Positions 8,102 through 14,392 of a stretch of 15,070 bases of DNA are shown one piece after another; position 1 is the first letter of the stretch; every line of letters begins with the position of its first letter. The DNA comes from JAKLHL01 sp964411885. GTDB taxonomy: Bacteria; Bdellovibrionota; JAFGOL01. The translations under genes were made by a program, and so were the position numbers. Below the pieces are notes generated by a model that saw nothing but the letters and a program-made list of their open reading frames with translations, searched no databases and was not told where the DNA came from. The stretch covers positions 1 to 15,070 of the forward strand of contig CAYPMK010000033.1 in NCBI GenBank assembly GCA_964411885.1, written 5' to 3'.

Positions 8102-8433
8102 TCTTGTGCCCAACCTTCTCTTACTTTTGCAAGAGGATGCATGGGGTCAACGGCAGAACCAGAGCCCGTATATGGAACAGGAACAGCTCCGCTTGTGTTG
8201 GTCAAATTAGCGTCATTAATTATCCCGCCACTTTTATAGTACTGATACGAATAGCCATACCTTGCACGAGTTTGTATTTCTTTTCCTATCCATCCAGATA
8301 AAGCGCCAAATAATCTTTCGTTTATAGTGTTGATCGCAAAAACAAGAATAGGTACTAGCACTGCCATTAACAGCAGGAACTCTACTGTGGCCTGAGCTTT
8401 TTTATTTTTTCTTAATGATCCAAAACCCCTCAT
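8098..8433 (-). CDS. Pseudopilin, TadE-like (Ala at the prepilin -1 position)
   Basis: A 111-residue protein with a prepilin-type N-terminus: basic leader MRGFGSLRKNKKA, then QATVEFLLLMAVLVPILVFA. Glu at +5 and Phe at +6 match Tad pseudopilins. The residue before the cleavage site (position 13) is Ala where all four sibling pilins here have Gly. The exported part is about 75 residues, rich in Tyr, Gly, Ser and Thr, with no Cys. No ribosome site precedes the ATG at 8433; a TATAAT 7 nt upstream suggests leaderless translation. The stop overlaps the likely TTG start of the next gene (TTGA, 8098-8101). It probably acts as a minor pilin in initiation or assembly. Confidence 0.85.
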   Translation of the reverse strand: MRGFGSLRKNKKAQATVEFLLLMAVLVPILVFAINTINERLFGALSGWIGKEIQTRARYGYSYQYYKSGGIINDANLTNTSGAVPVPYTGSGSAVDPMHPLAKVREGWAQD

Positions 8434-8440
8434 AATATAA

Positions 8441-8470
8441 ATTATAGTTCAACAGGGCAAGAAAAGCCAA
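8441..8470 (-). promoter_or_regulatory. Possible promoter for a leaderless transcript
   Basis: On the minus strand, TTGGCT (8465-8470) is followed after 18 bases by a perfect TATAAT (8441-8446). Only 7 bases separate this -10 box from the ATG at 8433, so transcription would start at or next to the start codon. The downstream gene has no recognisable Shine-Dalgarno, which fits a leaderless mRNA. High AT content weakens the case. Confidence 0.35.
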
Positions 8471-8476
8471 TGAAAT

Positions 8477-8686
8477 TCAATCTTTCCAACCAGTATCGCC
8501 ATTTGCTTTATTGGTAGCAAGCTTTTCTATTATTTGATCTTTAATGAAAAGTTCTATGGCGCCTTTATTACCGTCCCAGCCATAGAAAATATCCTGAACA
8601 TGAGTAATAACTTTCATAAATATGACCGCTATAACAGTTAAAAGAAGAATATACTCAAGTGTTGCCTGACCTTTTTTACAGGACAT
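8477..8686 (-). CDS. Second Flp-like pilin / minor pilin
   Basis: A 69-residue prepilin-like protein. It begins MSCKKGQATLEYILLLTVIA, with predicted class III cleavage G|Q, Glu at +5 and Tyr at +6, followed by a single hydrophobic helix. The mature part is slightly longer than Flp and ends in a polar tail with Trp (GDTGWKD). It follows flp by 13 nt and has only a weak ribosome site (AAAG), in contrast to the strong site of flp. That suits a minor subunit made in smaller amounts. It could be an alternative Flp or a minor, tip or priming pilin; sequence alone does not decide. Confidence 0.88.
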   Translation of the reverse strand: MSCKKGQATLEYILLLTVIAVIFMKVITHVQDIFYGWDGNKGAIELFIKDQIIEKLATNKANGDTGWKD

Positions 8687-8699
8687 AAAATACTTTATA

Positions 8700-8870
8700 T
8701 TACTTAGAACCTGTATCTACTGAGTCTAGGCCACCTTCAACTTTCTTCATCGCTGTATCTATTAATCCCTTGAACCTGTCAGGCATATATTTTGCTACTA
8801 CCACTATTATTGCCACCATTACAGCGAGTATAAGGATGTATTCTGTAGCACTTTGTCCTCTTTTATTCAT
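8700..8870 (-). CDS. flp: Flp-type major pilin
   Basis: A 56-residue prepilin, the probable major subunit of the Tad pilus. It begins MNKRGQSATEYILILAVMVA. This is the class III prepilin signature: a very short basic leader ending in Gly, cleavage G|Q, Glu at +5 and Tyr at +6, then one hydrophobic helix through about residue 26. The mature protein is about 51 residues with a short amphipathic tail (KYMPDRFKGLIDTAMKKVEG) and no Cys, a normal size for Flp pilins. A strong ribosome site (GGAGG, 8 nt spacing) sets the ATG at 8870. It has its own likely promoter. The cognate prepilin peptidase (TadV) is not in the window. The next pilin-like gene starts 13 nt after its stop. Confidence 0.93.
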   Translation of the reverse strand: MNKRGQSATEYILILAVMVAIIVVVAKYMPDRFKGLIDTAMKKVEGGLDSVDTGSK

Positions 8871-8907
8871 TTATATAACCTCCATAACTTTTTTAACTTA
8901 CCGTGCT

Positions 8908-8936
8908 ATTATATTATAAACATTGATTATTGCCAA
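8908..8936 (-). promoter_or_regulatory. Sigma70-like promoter upstream of flp
   Basis: Reading the minus strand, TTGGCA (8931-8936) is followed after exactly 17 bases by a perfect TATAAT (8908-8913). A second overlapping TATAAT exists but gives a 12-base spacer. Transcription would begin near 8901, leaving a leader of about 30 nt that contains a strong Shine-Dalgarno (GGAGG, 8879-8883) 8 nt before the flp ATG. It lies in the longest gene-free stretch of the window (8871-8946). A promoter just ahead of the major pilin fits the need to make pilin in excess over the machine. The region is AT-rich, so a chance match is possible. Confidence 0.55.
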
Positions 8937-8946
8937 CTTAGTATAT

Positions 8947-11091
8947 TTATTTTTCTCCTGCACTTTTTTCACATCTTTTTCTAACCTTTTCCATGGCTAA
9001 ATTATAATATCTTGTGCCCGGAATTGCAGTCTCGACTACTGCATTATAATACATACATGCTGTCTTAAAATCAGAAACACTTTCTGATATCAATGCCCTA
9101 GAAAAGTCATCTTTTGCTGTTTCATTCAAAGCGGTCTTTGCTTTTTCCAGCTCACTTTTTGCTGTTTTATTCCTATAATCCATCTTCAACACTCTTTGGT
9201 AAGAAGCAATAGCTTCCCTATATTGACTACTCATTAAAGCCTGTTCAGCAACAGAAAGTTCTGGTGCCACAGACTCCTTAAGTAATCTTGACGACTCTTC
9301 CATTAGTCTTTTACTCTCTGAACGCATCTCTTGTACATCTGGACTATTGAGATTTGGCATATTTATACATTTTTGAAATGTCTCTATTGCTTTCACATAT
9401 TCCTTTCTTTCATACAGTTTTTTACCGTCGGCAAATATCCTTTTATATGTTTGCAATGAAGCAAGGAATTTAGCTCTCTTTTCTTGAGCTATTTTTCTAT
9501 CTTCTTCCATCTGCTCAAGTTTATCTGCCATTTGTTTTGCTTCGTTATTATTAGGATCTACCTCAAATATACTAGCTAACGTTAATTTAAGATCATCATA
9601 TTTGCCTTTAGACATTTGGTCCCTTGCTGTAGACAACAATTTAGCAACTTTTTCTTGAAGCATTTTTCTTACTGTTGCTTCTTCTTCTTGTTCTTTCTGT
9701 ATTAAAAGCTGTTCTTTGGCTTCAGATGCTGTTCTTAAAAGTTCTTGTGCCTTAGCCCAATCTGGTGATTTTTCCAATATTTGACGAGCCCTATCCTCTG
9801 CTAATTCATATTGATAGTTCTTAAATAATTTTACCCCAACATCATATTCAGCCTGCAATTGTTTTTGTACATCTATCGGTAAATGACAAAGTCCCTCTTC
9901 TAAACACTTAACTTCTGGAACTTCTTCTTTTAATTTTTCTTCTTGCTCCTTTTTCTGTTTTTCAAGAAGAGCTTTTTCTTCTGCTTTTTTCTTTTCATCT
10001 GCACTAGAAATAAGCATAAAAACTAGAACAAAAATAAACAACAATATTATTGTTATTAAAATTATTTTTTTCTTCTTTTTCTTATTTTCGTCCTCTAACC
10101 CATAGCTCTTTTCTATATTACGAACTTGAGTTTCACTAAGGTCCACAACCTTTTCAACAGCAGATTGCTTTATTTTTGATGAAGAAAGTTCTGAAACCCC
10201 TTTTACAGACTGTACTAACGGATTTATCGCCATGTACCTAAAAGCAGAAGACCCTATTTCTAATATATCGCCGCTGTTCAATGTCACTGGCTCGCTAATC
10301 TTTCTTCCGTTCACTTTAACACCATTAGCGCTGTTAAGGTCTACAATAAAGCTTTCAACCCCTTGTCTGTATATTCTAGCGTGTTCTCTAGATATAAGAT
10401 CATCAATAAGAACTATCTCAGCCTTGTTAGATCTACCAAGCATTATTGAATCTTTCTCTAGAGGAAAGACTTTGTCTTTATATGGGCCACTTATAGCTAT
10501 CATCTGATATATAAGCCTAGAAGGACCAACCATTGTTTCGTCGCCAAAATAATCTTTTTTAGCAGTGCCAGAGTTGGTGCCAGAAATTTGTATGCCACCA
10601 TTTGTTTTTTGTTCTTCTGCTTTTTTGTCCTTTATCTCTTCTTCTTTTAAAGAAGCCTCTTCTATGTCTTTATCCGTGTTATTCTGTTCTTTCTGTATCG
10701 GTTCAAGCTTTTTATCAAACTCTGGTAACATTGTAGGATCTGCACTCATTGTAAAAAGCTCAAAGTCAGAAGCTTTTTCTTTTGTTGCTTTTTTGTCTTC
10801 TGTCCCGTCAGCTTCAACGACTATCTTTATGTCTCCTATATCTATACTTTCTCCAGAACCAAGTTTGCCCTCTTCAACGGCTGTTCCTTCTTTGAATATT
10901 TCACCAAATTGACTCTTTCTAGAAAAAGAAACATTGCTCTCATCAATTATCCTAAACTCTACATGTTTTCTTGATATAGCGTCATCCAATATACAAATAT
11001 CACAATCTTCTGCTCTACCAAGCACAACAAGCCCTTTTGGAGCAGAATGTTCTTTTATTAAATTACCATTCTTGAATATTTTTATTTTCAT
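8947..11091 (-). CDS. Double-FHA, single-TM, TPR-repeat membrane protein
   Basis: Membrane scaffold of 714 residues. FHA domain 1 is at about 1-95 (LGRAEDCD, ISRKHVEF). An acidic, Lys/Glu-rich linker follows. FHA domain 2 is at about 193-290 and is canonical (MLGRSNKAEIVLIDDLISREH, then NSANGVKVNGR). A poly-Lys stretch at 337-342 precedes one TM helix (343-362) and an Ala/Glu/Lys-rich coiled coil. A long C-terminal region (about 400-714) of TPR-like helical repeats follows, including KLYERKEYVKAIETFQKCI and YREAIASYQRVLKMD. The positive residues before the TM helix place the FHA half in the cytoplasm and the TPR half in the periplasm. Two Cys (C396, C402) just outside the membrane could form a disulfide. 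DETMVG (184-189) and DPTML (118-122) look like Thr phosphosites of the type FHA domains bind. It starts at an ATGA overlap with the TPR gene. I infer that it links Ser/Thr phosphorylation to the periplasmic part of the pilus. Confidence 0.87.
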   Translation of the reverse strand: MKIKIFKNGNLIKEHSAPKGLVVLGRAEDCDICILDDAISRKHVEFRIIDESNVSFSRKSQFGEIFKEGTAVEEGKLGSGESIDIGDIKIVVEADGTEDKKATKEKASDFELFTMSADPTMLPEFDKKLEPIQKEQNNTDKDIEEASLKEEEIKDKKAEEQKTNGGIQISGTNSGTAKKDYFGDETMVGPSRLIYQMIAISGPYKDKVFPLEKDSIMLGRSNKAEIVLIDDLISREHARIYRQGVESFIVDLNSANGVKVNGRKISEPVTLNSGDILEIGSSAFRYMAINPLVQSVKGVSELSSSKIKQSAVEKVVDLSETQVRNIEKSYGLEDENKKKKKKIILITIILLFIFVLVFMLISSADEKKKAEEKALLEKQKKEQEEKLKEEVPEVKCLEEGLCHLPIDVQKQLQAEYDVGVKLFKNYQYELAEDRARQILEKSPDWAKAQELLRTASEAKEQLLIQKEQEEEATVRKMLQEKVAKLLSTARDQMSKGKYDDLKLTLASIFEVDPNNNEAKQMADKLEQMEEDRKIAQEKRAKFLASLQTYKRIFADGKKLYERKEYVKAIETFQKCINMPNLNSPDVQEMRSESKRLMEESSRLLKESVAPELSVAEQALMSSQYREAIASYQRVLKMDYRNKTAKSELEKAKTALNETAKDDFSRALISESVSDFKTACMYYNAVVETAIPGTRYYNLAMEKVRKRCEKSAGEK

Positions 11092-11717
11092 TCCTGCGTT
11101 ACCCTGTCCCTTTCTTTCTCAGCTATCCCCCTCCACTTTTGTGCTTCTTTAGCTATACTAGATTCTAGTTCTCTGGCATTCAAGTTAATAACTTCAGTAA
11201 AATGCCTGATAGCCTCATTATATCTTTTATGCTCTAACATTTTTCTTCCTAGTTTCATTTGTAATTCACTTTCTTGCTTCATGAATTCTTGCGTTATCTT
11301 AACATAGTAACTTGATTTTGCATGTTCTGGATACAACATAAGAGCCTTCCTGAACAGATCCAACGCCCTTGAATAGTTCTTTAGCCTAAGTTCACGTCTT
11401 CCTTCAAAATAGAATTGGTTCGCATTTTCATATACTTCTCTATCTTCTTCTGGAATCTTTCTTTTATATACTTTATCCATTCCCTCATCTTCTTTTTTGG
11501 TTAGCTCATCTTCTGCAATCTGCTCTGGAGTCTTTGCTTTTTCATCTTTTGCTTCTTTTGGTGCATCACCTCCAGACAGAAGNNNNNNNNNNNNNNNNNN
11601 NNNNNNNNNNNNNNNNNNNNNNNNNNNNNNNNNNNNNNNNNNNNNNNNNNNNNNNNNNNNNNNNNNNNNNNNNNNNNNNNNNCCCTTTAGTATTTCTAAT
11701 CTTGATTCTTTTGCCAT
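11088..11717 (-). CDS. TPR protein of the Tad locus, interrupted by a sequence gap
   Basis: Only the first 12 residues (MAKESRLEILK then Gly) lie before the 100-N gap. The 164 residues after it begin LLSGGDAPKE, pass through a charged Lys/Glu-rich stretch, and then give at least two tetratricopeptide repeats: ANQFYFEGRRELRLKNYSRA with DLFRKALMLYPEH, and GRKMLEHKRYNEAIRHFTEV with INLNAR. The role may resemble that of TadD, the TPR protein of classical Tad loci, but no lipobox or TM helix is visible; one could be hidden in the gap. The stop overlaps the start of the next gene by four bases (ATGA at 11088-11091), which indicates translational coupling. Frame continuity through the gap is not proven, because the gap length is unknown. 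Confidence 0.68.
   Translation of the reverse strand: MAKESRLEILKXXXXXXXXXXXXXXXXXXXXXXXXXXXXXXXXXXLLSGGDAPKEAKDEKAKTPEQIAEDELTKKEDEGMDKVYKRKIPEEDREVYENANQFYFEGRRELRLKNYSRALDLFRKALMLYPEHAKSSYYVKITQEFMKQESELQMKLGRKMLEHKRYNEAIRHFTEVINLNARELESSIAKEAQKWRGIAEKERDRVTQE
11583..11682. other. Scaffold gap (100 N)
   Basis: A second 100-N placeholder, 12 codons into the TPR gene. A membrane anchor or lipobox may be hidden here. Confidence 0.97.
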
Positions 11718-11722
11718 TTAGT

Positions 11723-13093
11723 TTAAACAACCTCTACGCTTATGCAGTGATAATTAAATTCTCCTCTATCATTTTTCAAGCCACTAACACTAACTCTATA
11801 TACTTTTTCGTTTGCCATTACTTCTTCACTCACATCCTGACCCATAGCATTAGATCTACTAATAAGGTCCAATATAACACCCAAAAGTCTTTGTTCCCTA
11901 ACAGCGTCTACTATTGGAACCCCATGCCAATCACCAGATCTATATCCTGATATCACTGCAAAAGCTTGGTTAGCAGTAACTATTAATTTGGATGTATCAA
12001 GAACAAAAAAAGGTATCCTTAATGACCTGCCTATAGATTCAAACACCAATATTGGATCTGCACCATGAATATCCTGTGAAAGAGAGTCTATTCCTCCTGC
12101 AGAAGATTTTGCAGAAGAACGCCTAGACTTCCTAAGTAAAATATTTATTAATTCAATAAGATCTTTTCCCTCTTTTGAACCAAAAGTAAAATTGATTCTC
12201 TTTGATTCACCCTTCATGGCAAGGTCCAATTCATCATATATTTTAAGTAAAGGATGACTAAATATTTTAGATATAAGAATAGAGAATACAAGACCTATAA
12301 AACAAGCAAGCACTATGCCGACCAAGATTCTTTGCCAAGCACCTGCCATACTTTGTTTTACTGCCGCAGTCGCAAATTCCAATACAGCAAAGCCAATATA
12401 TTCATATTTACCTTGATCAACAAGATAAGTTCTTATAGGAGCTGTAACTAAATACCTGCCACCCGAAAGAGCAAACATATCAACAGGTGTTTTATATATA
12501 TCACCAGATTTTGTTACACTCTTAAACTCATCTGATTGACCTTCCAATATTTTCTTTATTCTATCTACAGTGATAGTTTCACCAGCTCTTTCTCCCGGAG
12601 CCAAAACTTTTCCTTCTACGTCTGTAATAACAGCAAATTGAACACCAAGCACATCCTCTACCGCTTTAATTGATGGCGGATCTGGACTCTCTGAACCTAT
12701 TGTGTCTTTATTTTGTTCTGCTAGTAATGTAGCAAGATACGCCGCTCTTTGTGATGTTTCTTTGTCTAGAATATAACTGTCAAATTGCACCACCGGTATA
12801 GACACCATAAGAACGACAGAAACTATCATCGCAACAAGAAGTATCGTTATTATTCCTGAAACCGGATATCGCTTCATCAACATNNNNNNNNNNNNNNNNN
12901 NNNNNNNNNNNNNNNNNNNNNNNNNNNNNNNNNNNNNNNNNNNNNNNNNNNNNNNNNNNNNNNNNNNNNNNNNNNNNNNNNNNGAAGACACCCTTAAATC
13001 TGATTCTTCAACCCTTCCTAATGTGTTATCACCCTCTTTTAGTATAAAAGAACGAGGTGCATTTTGACCGCTTATGCATATTAATTTATACAT
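11723..13093 (-). CDS. FHA domain - membrane sensor - PAS protein, interrupted by a sequence gap
   Basis: The 36 residues before the gap (MYKLICISGQNAPRSF then GDNTLGRVEESDLRVS) are the start of an FHA phosphothreonine-binding domain with its conserved GR. After the gap come 386 residues. They hold TM helix 1 (segment residues 7-32), an extracytoplasmic Cache-like region (about 33-183, containing FAVITDVEGKVLAPGE and GGRYLVTAPI), TM helix 2 (185-204), a HAMP-like linker (205-250) and a C-terminal PAS domain (about 285-386, PFFVLDTSKLIVTANQAFAVISGY). There is no kinase, cyclase or other enzymatic output. The gap is a 100-N placeholder. A complete FHA domain needs about 50 more residues than are visible, so the real gap is probably longer, and this could also be two genes. 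The start ATG at 13093 overlaps the DUF192 stop. If it is one protein, it senses an external signal and docks a phosphothreonine partner in the cytoplasm. Confidence 0.72.
   Translation of the reverse strand: MYKLICISGQNAPRSFILKEGDNTLGRVEESDLRVSXXXXXXXXXXXXXXXXXXXXXXXXXXXXXXXXXXMLMKRYPVSGIITILLVAMIVSVVLMVSIPVVQFDSYILDKETSQRAAYLATLLAEQNKDTIGSESPDPPSIKAVEDVLGVQFAVITDVEGKVLAPGERAGETITVDRIKKILEGQSDEFKSVTKSGDIYKTPVDMFALSGGRYLVTAPIRTYLVDQGKYEYIGFAVLEFATAAVKQSMAGAWQRILVGIVLACFIGLVFSILISKIFSHPLLKIYDELDLAMKGESKRINFTFGSKEGKDLIELINILLRKSRRSSAKSSAGGIDSLSQDIHGADPILVFESIGRSLRIPFFVLDTSKLIVTANQAFAVISGYRSGDWHGVPIVDAVREQRLLGVILDLISRSNAMGQDVSEEVMANEKVYRVSVSGLKNDRGEFNYHCISVEVV
12884..12983. other. Scaffold gap (100 N)
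   Basis: A third 100-N placeholder, between the start of an FHA domain and the first TM helix of the sensor/PAS part. It may hide the rest of the FHA domain or even a gene boundary. Confidence 0.97.
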
Positions 13094-13419
13094 TTTAGGA
13101 GATCCCCCTCTTGTAAAGACAGCCTCTCTGCCACACCAGAATTTAGTTCAAGAATAGACTTTGCACTAAAAACCGGTAAACAAAAACGCCAAGGCTTAAC
13201 ATCAACATCAATATGACATATTGTATTATTTTTATTCAAGTAAACAATGTCTAAAGAAAATCTCATAAATAAAGTATGTATCCAATTACAATTTGGTATA
13301 AAAAGGCCTTCCTCTTCTCCCAATTCTCTTTTGAACATAAGCCCCCTAAGACGATCAAAAAAACCATCTGCAATCTTTATATTAGTCAATATCGTCTTTT
13401 CATTCCTAAGTAACTTCAT
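13081..13419 (-). CDS. DUF192 (UPF0127) family protein
   Basis: Small protein of the DUF192 family, 112 residues; the biochemical function of the family is not established. Family features are visible: RLRGLMFKREL near residues 23-33, then a W-x-x-x-x-F-M-R-F-S-L-D-I core (about 46-58), and LELNSGVAERL followed by GD near the end. Many family members have a signal peptide. This one begins MKLLRNEKTILTNI and has none, so it should stay in the cytoplasm. The start follows AGAGGA at a very short distance, 5 nt after the tadC stop. Its last bases overlap the start of the next gene (13081-13093), so it is co-transcribed and probably translationally coupled. Sitting between a platform protein and an FHA sensor suggests an accessory role in the pilus locus, but that is inference. 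Confidence 0.88.
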   Translation of the reverse strand: MKLLRNEKTILTNIKIADGFFDRLRGLMFKRELGEEEGLFIPNCNWIHTLFMRFSLDIVYLNKNNTICHIDVDVKPWRFCLPVFSAKSILELNSGVAERLSLQEGDLLKCIN

Positions 13420-13424
13420 TTCCT

Positions 13425-14345
13425 CTAACCACCGTATATCTTTCTGAGTATTATAGGTCCAAATATAACTATAAACACTGCCGGTAATATAAATATAGCC
13501 ATAGGAATAAGTATTTTTGTCGCCGCCTTGCCTCCCTTTTCTTCTGCGGCCATAAATCTTTCATGTCTGATTGAATCAGACTGTGCTCTTAAAACGTCCC
13601 CTATTGGCGAACCCATCCTTTCTGCAGTAACCAGCACAGAAACAAAAGAAGAAATTTCTTTTATAGCTATCCTATCACCCATACTCCTAAGAGCATCAGA
13701 TCTCATTGCACCAAGTTTTATTTCTTTTAGAACTGTTTCGAATTCACTTCTAAGTGGTCCTTCCTGACCTTTTTCCACGACCTTGGCCATAGCCCCACCA
13801 AAATCAAGTCCAGCTTCAACACACAAGGTAAGAAGATCTACCACAAAAGGCATCTCTCTCTTTATTTGTTCCTGACGTGTCTTTATAACCCCATCTAGCC
13901 AAAGTTTAGGATAGAACCATCCAAAAACAGCAAAAATAGGGACGTAGGTTATAGAAAGTCCAAGACCCAATATAAAGTTATATACGTAAACTGCTGCAGG
14001 AAGGCAAAAAGCAAAGGCAACTTGAAAAGCATAGAATTCATCTGGTGTAAAAACTTCTCTTAAACCAGCGCTAGATATTTTTTTACTTATCTTCTGGCGA
14101 AAATTATCTATTTTCCATTTTCCCACACTAGGTAGAACTTTTTTTGCTACAGGATACACCAATCTGAATATTACTGATGGAAACGTTTTCCCAGTCACGC
14201 CTATACCAAGACGTTCTTGTTCCTCTAATGACATTTGGTCGCCCATTATAATTTTAACTGCAATAAAAATAGCAATACCAATAAGGGCGAACATAAACCC
14301 AAGCGTAAGCAGATCTATTGTTTCCATACCACTTGTCATAGACAT
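13425..14345 (-). CDS. tadC: TadC-like inner-membrane platform protein (T2SSF domain)
   Basis: Tad pilus inner-membrane platform subunit, 306 residues. A TM helix lies near residues 10-33 and two more near 105-145. The T2SSF domain follows at about 165-290. It has the TadC pattern MPFVVDLLTLCVEAGLDF (165-182), then RMGSPIGDVLR, RHERFMAAEEKGGKAATK and a final hydrophobic helix ending in PAVFIVIFGP, as in other TadC proteins. It works with TadB and the motor ATPase to extract and polymerise pilins. Three in-frame Met codons (14345, 14339, 14327) compete as start and none has a clear Shine-Dalgarno. A TATAAT at 14347-14352 lies exactly 7 nt before the second Met. It is the first pilus gene after rng and sits about 10.6 kb from tadB, whereas these two are usually adjacent. 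Confidence 0.92.
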   Translation of the reverse strand: MSMTSGMETIDLLTLGFMFALIGIAIFIAVKIIMGDQMSLEEQERLGIGVTGKTFPSVIFRLVYPVAKKVLPSVGKWKIDNFRQKISKKISSAGLREVFTPDEFYAFQVAFAFCLPAAVYVYNFILGLGLSITYVPIFAVFGWFYPKLWLDGVIKTRQEQIKREMPFVVDLLTLCVEAGLDFGGAMAKVVEKGQEGPLRSEFETVLKEIKLGAMRSDALRSMGDRIAIKEISSFVSVLVTAERMGSPIGDVLRAQSDSIRHERFMAAEEKGGKAATKILIPMAIFILPAVFIVIFGPIILRKIYGG

Positions 14346-14392
14346 TATTATACAACACTAACATTTAAATTAAAGCTAAGTTTAGATTAATA

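Noticed and set aside
10232..11152. Plus-strand frames opposite the FHA-TPR gene
   Set aside because: Ser/Phe/Leu-rich composition is what antisense translation of Lys/Glu-rich coding sequence gives; no ribosome sites or domains were seen.
11497..11950. Plus-strand frames that run through the second N gap
   Set aside because: Their length depends on reading through N, and they are antisense to the TPR and PAS genes.
14346..14392. Terminator between rng and tadC
   Set aside because: Only a 4-bp weak inverted repeat and no run of T after a stable stem; no intrinsic terminator was seen anywhere in the window.
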